From contig CM062371.1 in assembly GCA_031216125.1 (NCBI GenBank), forward strand, positions 38,249,501 through 38,313,500: DNA of 64,000 nucleotides, read 5' to 3'. Below, in pieces: positions 11,661-23,140 of the stretch. Under the pieces are notes generated by a model. It was not told the origin of the DNA, ran no database searches, and saw only the letters and a program-made list of their open reading frames with translations. Position 1 is the stretch's first letter; each line of letters starts with the position of its first letter. This stretch comes from Dalbergia cochinchinensis. Its lineage: Eukaryota; Streptophyta; Magnoliopsida; Fabales; Fabaceae. A program made the translations under genes and the position numbers.

Positions 11661-12344
11661 TTACTGCTGAGAAAGTAGATGCACGCATTCACAGATTCGT
11701 TCATTAAAGAGAAAGAGAGAAAGATACATGTGTGGATATGTAATGTCGTCTTCCCGTATACTTCAACGGTCAACGCACCTCACTCCATCTTGTTCCATTT
11801 TATTTATAATCCTATTTGGTGCTTACAATTTTTGTATCGCACTATTTTATTTTTTAATAAAAAAATTAATTTTATATTTTTTTTAATATTAGAAATAATA
11901 AATATATTAGTTCCTCTGATAATTTATATTAGTGGATTTACATATATTACACGGTACAATGATAATTTATTATTAAAATATTAAAATCAAGCTAAATGAA
12001 ATTATTTTGGAACATATTACACTCATTTTAATGTCTAAAATGAATCATTTTATAATTTATAATAGAGATTTAAATAACTTATTTTATGAATTTTAACTAT
12101 TAAAATGAGTAATTTTAAACTCTATTCCACTGTAAATGACATACATCACTTAATATCATATTAGTAGGTCAATTTACAATTTTATTAGTGTTTAAACAAT
12201 CACATACATACAGTGGAACTAATATGTCCTATTATTAAAATCTTAAGGGATCGCGGGTTTAATTTCGATTTTTAAGGGGAATAAATAGTTTTGCAAAATT
12301 TTCTTAAAAGACTACATGAGTTATTTACTCTTATTTAAATTCAG
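11661..12344. other. AT-rich upstream intergenic sequence
   Basis: No gene or clear repeat was found. Low-complexity AT runs occur at 11840-12000 and 12050-12240. Confidence 0.5.
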
Positions 12345-12639
12345 TGAACCCTAAATTGGCTCCAAATAATTTTAACATCGGACAAATTAATTTTTGACGG
12401 TTAAAAATTATCTACTTGGTCACTGACAATGTCAATTATTCGACACTAAGTGGTCCTTGACATTAGGCCTAACAAAGTGGTGATGTGACATGTTAATAAA
12501 TAAGCAAAACCCCCCAAATTAGTCCATGCCTTCACCCACCATGCCATACTCCCTCATCCCCGCCGCTTCCACTCTTACCCTCACTAGTCCACCCCTACTA
12601 GCTCCACCTATACCCTACCACCATTGCCCCAACCTCTAC

Positions 12640-14240
12640 TGTTAGCTCCAAAACTCTTCAGAAAGCTTCAAAGCTTAAGGTTTTGAATGATAACAATACA
12701 AATTTTGTTAAAATGCTTTGAAGAATTAACTAATATTTCACTTGAGTTTCTGCAAGTGTTTACAGGGTCATTCTCATAGACATATGAGCTCAATCAATGA
12801 GTAAATTTTTCACAATGTCATGTTTCAACATGATTATAATCTCATTAAAAAAAGATTCAAAACCTAAATGATGTGAAAAATAGGACTAAGAAAGAACATG
12901 TACACGAGAAAGGATTTTCGAGTTCAGAAATCAAATCTAGATCTTCAAAAGATAGTTCACACATTCAGAAAGTGTTGATCAATGAAGAAATCCATTATTT
13001 TTTGAAGCAAGTAGTGAATGCAATCTTCAATCTCAAGAAAAATACTTTTATCAAGCTTAGATTGAAGAAATGAACATCAAAGAGAAGTTCAGAAACTGAA
13101 AGTGCCCATCAGAAAGCACGAGTAATCAGAAACCGTGCACTTTGCAGAAAATGAAGGAAAATTCAAATTTCAAATTAAAATCAACACCCAAAAAGCACTA
13201 CCAGTGACATCTACCTTTTTCGCTTAATCAACCATCCCAGCTTCTAGAAGAATGAGATTAGAAACCATGTCTAGAAAGTAAAATGTTGTTTCTAAAGCAT
13301 TGCTATGAAACCACCCATTTGATAACGGTCTCTGTGTTGTGCCTATAAAAAGTAGCTCTAGCACAACCGAGCTATTCTTCTAGATAGCCTTCCCCAGGAC
13401 ATAAAAAGCAAATCTACACATGTCAAATGGAAGCAAAATCAAGGGACAACGGTCTGATTTGAAGATCAAGTATAAAAGGATGTCAAGTGCTTTCAACTCA
13501 AGAATTTTGCAAGATATTTTGATGAGAATGCTGAAATGCAAATCCTTCATCTTCTTCTGCAAATCATATTACATCTTGTAATCAGTTTATGTGTCTGTTA
13601 AAATCTTCTTTCTAGTTTTGATTAGATAATTTGTTCTTCTTAGGAAGAATAGTTTAGAAAGAAGTCACTCAAAGTTTTCAAAACTTATACTATTTCATTT
13701 ACAAAAAAAAATGAGTGTTCACTTATTGGAGAGAACCAACCTTAAACAAATCATTGTACCCTGATTCGTTAGCGATCATTGTGAGGTTAGCTTGGAGAGG
13801 CTAGTCAAAGACTACTTGGAAGTGACAGTAGAGTAAGCTATTAATCACGTAAGTTAGCTTGAGAAGGCTAAACAAAGAAAGACTATTATTCTTTCTCTAG
13901 GTTGAGAAAGGGAATTAGTGGAATTCAATAGGTTGTTGAGAATTATATGTAGGCAAGATTGGCAGAACCAGTATTAAAACTCATGGTACAGTATCTCTTT
14001 ACTCCTTCTATCTCTTTTACATTTTACTTTTGAGATTTACAGTCATACATTTCTGAAAATCTATCCTAAACTGTTTTCAAGTTTTCAACTCCGTTCGAAA
14101 GTTACTTTCTAAACATTACTAACAAAGTTTTCCGCTATGCTTCAAGTATACACTTGATAGACATTATTTAAGGTTTTCAAAAATGGAAAGAAGTTAAAGC
14201 ATGATTCAACCCCTTATTCTTGTGCAACATTCAGCCTACA
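12640..14240 (+). mobile_element. Solo LTR of family A (copy A2)
   Basis: It starts tgttagctcc at 12640 and ends gcctaca at 14240 (1,601 bp), matching A1 at both ends. It includes 'gattcaaccccttattcttg' near the right end and 'ggcagaaccagtattaaaac' near 13960. Flanking bases tctac and cctat are only a weak duplication, so the insertion is probably old. It lies between the two arms of the surrounding inverted-repeat element. Confidence 0.8.
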
Positions 14241-15089
14241 CCTATCACCGCCACTACACTAGCATGAAAACTCTACCCCTACCCTCAATCCCAAACCCCC
14301 AAACACCACTAGTATAACACTAAAGTGAAAAATGTTGTGAAGGAAAAAAAACATAAGATTTAAAACACAAACTGCTTGTGCATCTTTACTGATGGACAAC
14401 AAGTACTCCCTGAGATTATCCATAATGCTAGTTCTTGTCATGTCCAAGAAACTGCCAAAAAACAAATTCATACAAAAATAAACAAACAATTAGGGCTTAG
14501 TTGGCTAGAGAAAGATAAAGAAATAGTGAGAAAGATAGTGAGAGAACTTGTCGCAAACCCAGCCACCAGTGACACGGAGTTGAGTTTGGAGGTCAAAGTT
14601 GCAAAGAGTAGTGAGAAGCCTACCAAAGATTCTCTTCTCGATGTCAAAGAGTTCAATTTTGTCTTTCATCGAAAGAAGGTGTGGTTGTTGCTTCTGTGTG
14701 GTGGCCATTGACATTGATGCGCATGCACAACAGCTTAGAAATGATGACATTGAGGTTTGAAGAAGGATAAGGGACTTGGAGGGAAGGCAGACAGAGTGAA
14801 AAGCAATAGAGTTTGAGGTTTGGGGTTAAGGGTAGTGGTGGAGGTTTCACGATGATGCAGTGGGGATAATGGGGGTGGAGGAAGGGCAATAGGGTTGAGC
14901 AGGTAGGAAGGGACAGTGAAGGTAGGGTGAAGGTAGTGGGGATGAGAGAGTATGGAGGGGGTGGGTGGGGCAGGGACTAATTTAGGAAGGTTTTGTGTAT
15001 TTTCTAACCACACCACGTCATCACTCTATTAGATTCAACATCAAAGACCACTTAGTGTTCGACAATTGACATTGTCAGTGACCAAGAAG

Positions 15090-15285
15090 GTAATTTTCAA
15101 TTGCCAATGACTAACTTATTCGATACTGAAATTGTTCAAGACCAACTTAGGGGTTTTACTCTTTTACATTTTAGAAAGAACAAGTAGGTAATTTCCAATT
15201 GTTAGTGACTAACTTGTTCAATGCTGAAATTGTTCGGGACCACATCAGGGGTTTACTCTTTTAAATTTTAGAAATGTATAGTTTG
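15090..15285 (+). repeat. Tandem duplication, about 98-bp unit
   Basis: Two adjacent copies begin at 15090 and 15188. Each runs from gtaatttt(c)caattg through 'ggggttttactctttta' to ttttagaaa. This is the outer end of the right arm of the long inverted-repeat element. Confidence 0.8.
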
Positions 15286-16577
15286 ACCCCTGAACCCTTT
15301 AAACTTTCTTAAAGGTACAGATTAACCCTTGTCATCAACTTTTTAATCCATTATCAATAGAAATATCACAAATTGAAGAAAATTTAAGGTATCGAGTTGT
15401 ACATTTAGGAAAAGTTCATAAAATTAATTTGCACATATTCGAAAGTCAGGAAATGCACATTTGTTAAAGTTTAGAGGTTTATTTGCACATTTTTAAAGTT
15501 TAGAGGCTAAAATGCACATAATTCAGAGGACAAAGTGCAATTTTCCCTCAAATCTATGAAGTTGTAATACAATGTTGTTTTATTTTTTATTTGTTTAATA
15601 ACCAGTTAATTTAAAAGAAATCGTGAAGTACTGAGGTGGGATGTAATATAATTATTGGCACTAAAAATATAATTTGGAGGTCTAATTGTTAATATATGAA
15701 TGATTCATGTCTACCAATGATTGAAGAAGGTTTAAACGAGCAATGGGATTTAGTTGATAAAGACCTAAAAAGACTAACACATTTTTAGCCGAGATCTTTA
15801 GACTAGCAAATTGGCAAGGCCACATGGGGAACTCTTGAAGTAGGTATATATTTTAAATCAAAAATGGTTATCAAGGGAGTGTATATGAAAAGTCTATCCT
15901 AAGACCCACTACTTGTAAAGATCCTTGACCAAACTAACCAATTACGCATTTTCATTGCATCTTTTAGTCATAACCTAAGTTTTCCAGACTAAGTTTCTTT
16001 ATAACTTGAGGATGTTCCTTATTAACTGTTCTTAGTTAGTTCTCTTTGTAATTTGGCAATGTCTTTTGTAAACTTTTTTCAAGTGTATCAATAGACTTGT
16101 CTGATTGCATTGAATTCTTATCTCGTGTTTTGGATTACTTCTCATCACTTAGATTGACCACAGCTAAAGGCATATTATTAAACACAAGATCTGATTTTTC
16201 TCTTTGAAGTAATCGTTTGATTCTTAGAATTGATAATAGGCTTTGTATTAATTAAGATCAATCGATTCATAAGATCTAGTGCGCCTAACAACCTCATAGA
16301 TACATTAAGCCAAAAATTAGCTTGAACAGTAATCAATGGTGGAGTGATATTTAAGCTTTAATTATTGATAGAATCCACATTTTTTAATCTAAATAAATAT
16401 TACTTCGTCATTGAGTAAAGCATGATGGCAAAGCAGGTCAACCTACCTGGCCTTAACTTGTCCTATTAATGGCCCATGCAACATTCTCATTTTCATGTGT
16501 TAAAATTATCTCAATGTCATTGAGTAATTATGCATGTTATGCGAATTAGAAAGAAAAATTGTTCTTGCATGTATGTG
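15286..16577. other. Unassigned sequence with MITE-like phrases at its left
   Basis: About 15286-15556 carries 'tttgcacatttttaaagttt' and 'aaaatgcacataattcagag' phrases. These recur at 46170-46275 and, more weakly, near 53560-53600, suggesting a shared short-element family. From 15560 to 16577 no gene or repeat could be supported. Confidence 0.4.
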
Positions 16578-17148
16578 TGTTAGCTCCAAAACCTTTGAGA
16601 AGGTCTTTAAAGATTAAGTTTTGAGTGACAACAAAGAAAATTTTGATAAAATATTTTGAAGAAATGACTAATAAATTTCTCAAATCTTAAACAGGAATTT
16701 TCTCATATCATATATGTAATGAATTTCCTTAAATATTTTTCATACTATCATGATTTAACATTATACAAAACACATTCAAAGAGGTTACAATTTTCAATGT
16801 ATGAAAAATAGTTAAGAAAGTAAGTTATATGTTTAAGATACATAAGAAAGTATATTCAAGAATTAGAAAGTGGTTTGGAAGATCAAAAAGTGATGTAAAT
16901 AACATCAGAAGAGGGATTATTTGTGATCAAATCAAGTGCACCTCTATTAAACTCAATCTTGTTCACTAAAAGAAGAATTTAACACTCTATGGAAACTCTA
17001 ATTTATATAAAAAAAGAAATTGAGAATGAGCTAGAATTGTTCAAAAAGTAAAGAAAACCATCATAACTTGAAGATGTGGTGTCAAAGAGAAAATGTTGCC
17101 TTCAGAAAGCAATTGACCATGCTTAATTAGCTTTTTACTTGAAAAAGA
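16578..17148 (+). mobile_element. 5' fragment of a family A LTR
   Basis: It starts tgttagctcc at 16578, as A2 does, and follows the A family for several hundred bases ('aattttgataaaatattttg', then the frequent 'agaaagt' words). It is interrupted by reverse copy A3 from 17149. No matching right end was recognised after 21716, so this copy looks truncated. Confidence 0.55.
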
Positions 17149-17609
17149 TGTAGGTATGAATGTGCACGAGAGAATGGGGTTGAATTGTGCTTTACTTCTT
17201 TTTTGCATATCTGAAACTTTTAACAAAGATACTATCAAGTATAAAACTTATAGTGCAGTAGAAACACAGTTAGTAGTTTCAAAAAATAGATTTCTGAAGT
17301 AAACAATAAATAACATAGAAGCATAAAATGTTATATCTGCATAAGTTTAACTATATAACATAACAGAATGATTATAGACTTTAAACAGGTGGATATTGAA
17401 CTGTAAAGCACAATAGAGAAAAAGATAAAAGAGATCAAGGAGAAGAAGATGAGACATAAGAGATTTTATATTGGTTCAGCTAAACCTGTCTACATCCAGT
17501 ACTCAACAAATGTTGAGATTCCACTAAAACATCTTTCTTAACTTGAGAAAGAAAAACTGGATAGTCTTTACATTAGTCTTCCTAAGCTTTTATTTGTGAC
17601 CAGCAAATA

Positions 17610-17940
17610 ACTATTGTCACAAATTGAGTAGTGATTCACTAGCATCTCTAAGTTGAATCGAGTAGTTATTCACCAGCTTCTCTAAGCTGAACCGAGTAGT
17701 TATTTGCCAGCCTCTTCAAGCTGAACTGAGTAGTTATTCACTAACCTCTCCAAGTTGAACCGAGTAGTCTTGTACTAATCTTTCCAAGCTAACACATGTG
17801 ACCAGTAGACAACTCCTACTGTCACAAACCTGCGTAGTTATTTATTAGCCTTTCCAAGCTGATCCAGTAATTATTCACCAGCCTCTTCAAGCCGAACCAA
17901 CTAGTTATTCATTAACCTCTTCAAGCTGAACCCGTAACAA
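17610..17940 (-). repeat. Family A tandem repeat array (reverse copy)
   Basis: The unit is about 'gagtagttattcaccagcct' followed by 'cttcaagctgaacc', repeated roughly seven or eight times. It is the reverse complement of the array in A1. Confidence 0.75.
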
Positions 17941-17978
17941 ATAAACCACTTATTACATGTCCTATTAAAAGTAGTTTT

Positions 17979-20578
17979 TATAGCACCCTAGTAATTAACC
18001 AGATACACCTAGGTTGAATCTGATTAATGACTAGACTTTACTCCTTGCTTTGGTTCTTTCTTCATAATTTAAAAATACTTAGTGAAATTACGAGCCATTT
18101 TTTTAAAACACATAATTGAAAACGTGAGCCGAGTACAACGTGAATAAGTAAGCGGAGTATAATAAGACTTTTAAGAATATATCACATCATATCACTTAGG
18201 CTCCATCATATAACATCCATAAGCACATTATAGCATATATTTACATACAATAACCTCACTCAAAGGGTGGGTTATGTTCATACATCATTATCTTATGCAA
18301 ACCCATAAAAGAAAATATACTTAAGGAAATACATGCCCCTAAACTAGATAACTCCATAAGCCGGGAAGGTTATCCTAAAACTAGGGTGCATGATCACACA
18401 TAAATCTACTAAGAACCCTCTATGGCCACCGCCCTAGAAATGGGGAATAAATCGATCCACTGATGAGCTCCCTCGGGAGGGGACACACGAGATGCACCAG
18501 GCTGGAGTCGCATGGACGGCTTTCTTGCTAACCTCGGCTGAACAACTATTTCCTCACTACCCTCTCTTACACGTGTGGGAGTAGGAGCAGAGCTCTCAAA
18601 ATATACATGAGTAGGAGTGTCCTCTGAAGGATCGCTTGAGAATATCTCGTCTCGGAACATACTGGAAATCCATGGACAGCAGATGAAGCGGGATAAGAAC
18701 GTAACATCCTTTCATCAAGTGGACGTGCATGTTCGAAAACCATTTCATCGCCATAGGGAGAAGTAGGAGAAAATCGATAACTAGGGACAGGATGTGCAAA
18801 TGGACGACCTATGTAAATAAAAACACGAATCACAAGACCTCCCTTCAAAATGATACGAGCGATGCACCAGATCATAGTGAAATTCCCAAGTAGGGGTATC
18901 AACGAACAGGACGAATGTCGCCATCTGAATCTGGAGACAATGACGGAAATAAAGAAAAGGGAGTGAGAATCTTGCTAAAGAATTCTCAGTAGGGTACCTC
19001 CTTCTACAGTGTCATCATCAAAGTCCCCAGGAACCTCGGGATTATTCTAAAATAGTGAGCATGCAAAGATTCATTTTAAGTTCGGACAAATACTTAACCG
19101 AGGTTCGTCAATTTTTAATCATGCGTCTTATAATGCATCATAAAGCATTATTCTTTAAAGTTTTGCATCAAGTGGAATTTTCAAGCTTTAGAGGCCTAAC
19201 TTGTGATGGATTTACAACCCACCCTCAAGGTCCTCATCATCAAGCCATCATCTTAGTTCCACCTAGGCCATATGGTTGAATTGGTTAAAGAAAAATTGAA
19301 GAGGAAAACCAAAATGAAAAGCTAAGGTAAGTTCATAATTTCATCATTTTGAGCTAAAAACACAACTCCTCAAAGCATAGAAATAAATTTAGAAACTACT
19401 CCCTACCTGATCTGAGTTGAAAAAGAGGAAGATAACTTGGTTTCTTGAAGTGAAATGAAACAAAATCTCTTTGAAAAAAATTGAAGAAAGAATTCAGCCA
19501 AAGAGGAGGAAGAAAGAAAGTTTTTGGTGCTCCTAAAAACTAGTTATGAACCAAGCATTCCAAGACCACTCAAGCAAGCCTATTTATAGAAGATTTTGAG
19601 GCTTCTAATTGGCCAAAATGATGAGGTAGTGGACGGAATTTTGCAGGAGAAATAAAGGAGGAAAAATCATTTTAGACAAAGTTGTATGAAATTAAGGAAT
19701 TATGTCTCTTATGGTAACATTTTGGCATTTTGTTTTAGTGCAACTTTTGGCAATAATTCAGCTGCATAATGGCATCAATAATTTCATCCATTACAGCCCA
19801 AAGAAATGAAATTTGTGTGTTCCATGCATTATTTAGGTGTAGGCAAGGTATTCATGTAATTTAGAGAATTTACGGTTAAGGGTTTAAGTGAATTAGTAAG
19901 CAATTTGGGTGTTTTTGAGCAATTTTGGGTTCTAATCAATCTAAATACATAATTTTGACTCTAGATTAATATTTAGAATTTAATAAGCTTTAATTTGAGC
20001 CTAATATTGCTTAGGTTTCAGTATACGAATCAAAAATCCCGAAATTCGTAAAACTGCCCAAAAACAGGGGCAAAATCGTACTTTCACTTATAAATTGCCC
20101 GAGGCCACCCGAGCTTAACCAATGGTTAATCATGGCTTAAAAACACATTTTAAAACATTTTAGTGAGGTTCGGGCTCAGTCGGCATGCACATCGGAGTTA
20201 AAAGCGCCTTGAGGCGTTTTGGTCATTTCATGCGTCGAAACTCAAAATTGAGATCCTTCTGCTCTATTAACACACATAACACAAACAATCCCTTATTATC
20301 CTCAAAATATCCCCTTGAGAATAGGTGGGGCCCACGATCCTCATTTTCTGAGTAAAATAACTTCAGGGGCATTTTGGTCATTTTATACGTACAGAAATTC
20401 GGGATTTGCGACTCTCGCATGAATCATTCCTAACCTCTCTTCTAATGTTATATTCCTTTATTGAGGATTGTTCGGCCTCAAATCTTATGTAATAATTACC
20501 TACAGTAATTTGGTAATTGAGTAATTTCTAATGACAGTAAAAATTACAGTAAAAATTGGGGCGTTACAGTTTTTAACT
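17979..20578 (+). mobile_element. Solo LTR of family B (copy B2) nested in LTR A3
   Basis: It runs from tatagcacccta (decayed tgtaacaccc) at 17979 to ggggcgttaca at 20578, 2,600 bp. The 5-bp duplication gtttt lies at 17974-17978 and 20579-20583. Excision restores a continuous A-family sequence ('gtagttttta' joined to 'actagcttctcaaag'). The tail has the same 'ggggcattttggtcattt' phrases as B1 and B4. Short frames at 18409-18902 lie inside the LTR and match nothing known. Confidence 0.9.
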
Positions 20579-21744
20579 AGCTTCTCAAAGTTTTTGTGTT
20601 TGGGATGCCACTCAAATTAACCTACACTTAAGTTTCTTTAACATATACATGAAAAACCTAGGAAAGCTTGAATGACTCCTTTCCGTCGTTTCTTCCTAAG
20701 AAAAATATAAATCTATTCAAGAACATAGAAAGAAGATTTTTACAAGTAAAGAATTTGATTACATAATGATATGAACCTTACTGGATGTGAAGAGAGATTT
20801 TTACAGAGTTTTCTCTTCTTATACAGAGTCTCTCTCTATATATGTTTGAGCACATCATCTCTTATTTATAGAAGGTCTTCCTTGTGATCGTTGCCCTTGA
20901 TCAGATCTCCAAGTGACAAGTATTGGTCATCCATTTGTGTCTTGGAAAAGCACTCTAAAAGAATAGGCTAATAGTTTGTCAGATCTGTTGCAGAAGCTAT
21001 TGTGGCGTTGAGGTTTATAATGTTCGTTTAGAAACTACTTTTAGTTTCTGAACGTGATTTCTGAACTCTTTCTTCTAGAAGCTAGGGAAGGTTGATCCAG
21101 TTGGCAAAAGAGATGACCCGCTAGTTTTGACTCTGGGTTTGACTCTAAATTTGAATTCTCAAAATTTAAATTTTCCCTCCTTTTCTAGCAACGTTCAGCG
21201 CTCCACAGTGAAGTGATCTTTCAAACATGCGATATCAGATCCTTAATTATTCTTTGATCCTTAAGTCTTCAATCCAAGCTTTATAATGATGAAAGACTTG
21301 CAATTAGGTTGATTGAAGATAATGTAACACCTAGTTCTCAAAGTTTGTTTGATATCTTTATTGTAAGCGTACTTTCTAATGTCGAGTACTACTCTCTGAA
21401 GTCTTAAATCTTGGTTTCTTGTAGCACTGATTTCTTCTTTTAATTATTAGCTATTTTAAGCTTGAATAAAGGCATAATTTTACTTTCTTTTCAATTCATA
21501 TCTCTTATCATGAGATAAAAAATGTTTGTACATGGAAAGTAAAATATATCCTTGTTTGAGTAAGCTTTGCTCTTGTTAAACAATAGAACCTATTTAATCA
21601 TACAAGAAACTCAAGACAACCACTAGTCGTTCTTCAAAGCATTTTCTTTAAATTGGCTTTGTTGTCATTCAAAACTTGTTAACACTTCTTTAAAGAGTTC
21701 AAGAGCTAACAAAAGAGACATCCTCGGTGAAGACTTTGTGAGGT

Positions 21745-23140
21745 ATGATATCATGACTCGATTTGGGAACATAACTAGCAAGTAGGGATCTTAGTCCCTA
21801 CATAAGCTTGCTAAGTAATGTGACTTACTGAATGCATAAAATAACATGATTTTCATTCTTAAAACATAATCAAATCTAACTTGTTATCATATTCTCTTAT
21901 TCAAAACATAATACTTGAATTTATAAAACTAAAAGTATTTGAACATATATAGTTCTAAAAATATCTCAATCAACGTTGTCATTTGTGAAGTTATAAAATT
22001 TTTCATTTCATGAACTTAGTTGTAATTTGAAAATCAATTTAATACTAGAACACTAAATTATTAGGAGTACATATATGGCTTGGTACATAAATTCTAATCA
22101 CAATCTCGAATTTTTAACCAACACTTGAAATTGGTAAACATATATAGATGTTGATAACTCTAAAATTAAATACATAATCTTAAAACAAATGCAAGACTTG
22201 GATTCTGCCTGGACAACTTCTAGAGCACTATAATCTAACATGTCCTAAACTAAGCCTTACTACAACGTAAAGATCGCCATTGAAATAGCTGCATATAGTA
22301 GAACAATGACTGAACAAAAACTAGACCTGTAACTGTGAGGAAGAATAGAGAGGTGTGCGTTAATGGACTCAATGAGTGGATTCTTACCCATCACCCACAT
22401 GGGATAACTAATAGGATATATATGTAATATACACGCATAACAAAACCATTTGATATCTACATACTTAGCTACATAGGAAAAGCACCTCTAAATCCATGGA
22501 TTCATAGAAAAGCTTTTCTCTATTCATAGTCAATCATGAAATCATTTTAAACTTGTAGTGTGATAATTATTAAAGAAACAGTAATCTCTGGAGATATATA
22601 CATAGTATAACAAAAATAATCTCTAATATTTCTCAGATATCTATGGGCCCTTATAAGGTCCCGTATTAGACACCTACTAGGTTTCATCTTTGATTTCTCT
22701 GATAGGGTGAGATTGTCATCTGGTCGATAACTTGATACTAGAGTTAATGATCTCTCATTACTGTTAACTCACTGTCCATTTCTCTATAGTTACCGTCTAA
22801 AACTAGTTTATACATGAATCAAATAAATTTGAAAACTCTTAAAATATAGAAAACTCTGAAAGCTATAGATTCGTATAAATCTAACAATTTGGCCTTAGCA
22901 TAATTGTGGCTTTGAAATCATACCTAACGAATCACCAACTTGTAGGTATCCTGATTTCAAAAGCCCACTAAATATGTATCGGATAATTATTATAAATCAT
23001 ATTGAGTTTCATATTTTCAATATCATAAATCTAAAATTTTCAAATCATATCCGAAACTGACATACTTTTTTAAATTGACACTTCTAGAATCATATTTCAT
23101 AAACATGATAACTCGAAAATCATAATACTGTATTTTCCAT
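21745..23140 (+). mobile_element. LTR fragment related to family D (copy D2)
   Basis: Its start, tcatgactcgatttggg, parallels the D1 start, tcacaacccaacttggg. Later blocks also match D1, for example 'ttaactcactgtccatttct' with 'ctatagttacc' near 22765-22795 against 36397-36430. It is cut on the right by LTR B3 at 23141. Confidence 0.6.

Larger units (their letters stand above)
12345..15285. mobile_element. Long inverted-repeat (foldback/MULE-like) element
   Basis: Positions 12345-12640 match the reverse complement of about 14740-15180. An example is 'cttggtcactgacaatgtca' at 12415 against its complement near 15070-15090. The arms also share the CA-rich 'cccaccatgccatactccct' type segment. 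The interior holds LTR A2 and GC-richer DNA with no recognisable protein; a 111-codon frame at 14376-14711 has no known motif. Ends and duplication are unresolved, and assignment to Mutator-like elements is a guess from the long arms. Confidence 0.7.
17149..21711 (-). mobile_element. Solo LTR of family A (copy A3), reverse, split by LTR B2
   Basis: On the plus strand it opens tgtaggtatg at 17149, the reverse complement of the A right end. It closes gagctaaca at 21711, the reverse complement of the A left end. The perfect 5-bp duplication aaaga lies at 17144-17148 and 21712-21716. Removing LTR B2 leaves about 1.96 kb, close to A1. The 40-bp repeat array is at 17610-17940. No coding sequence is present. 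Confidence 0.9.

Noticed and set aside
18409..18902. Three overlapping minus-strand frames (67-111 codons)
   Set aside because: They lie inside LTR B2, which is bounded by a perfect duplication. They have no known domain and no matching intact frames in other B copies.
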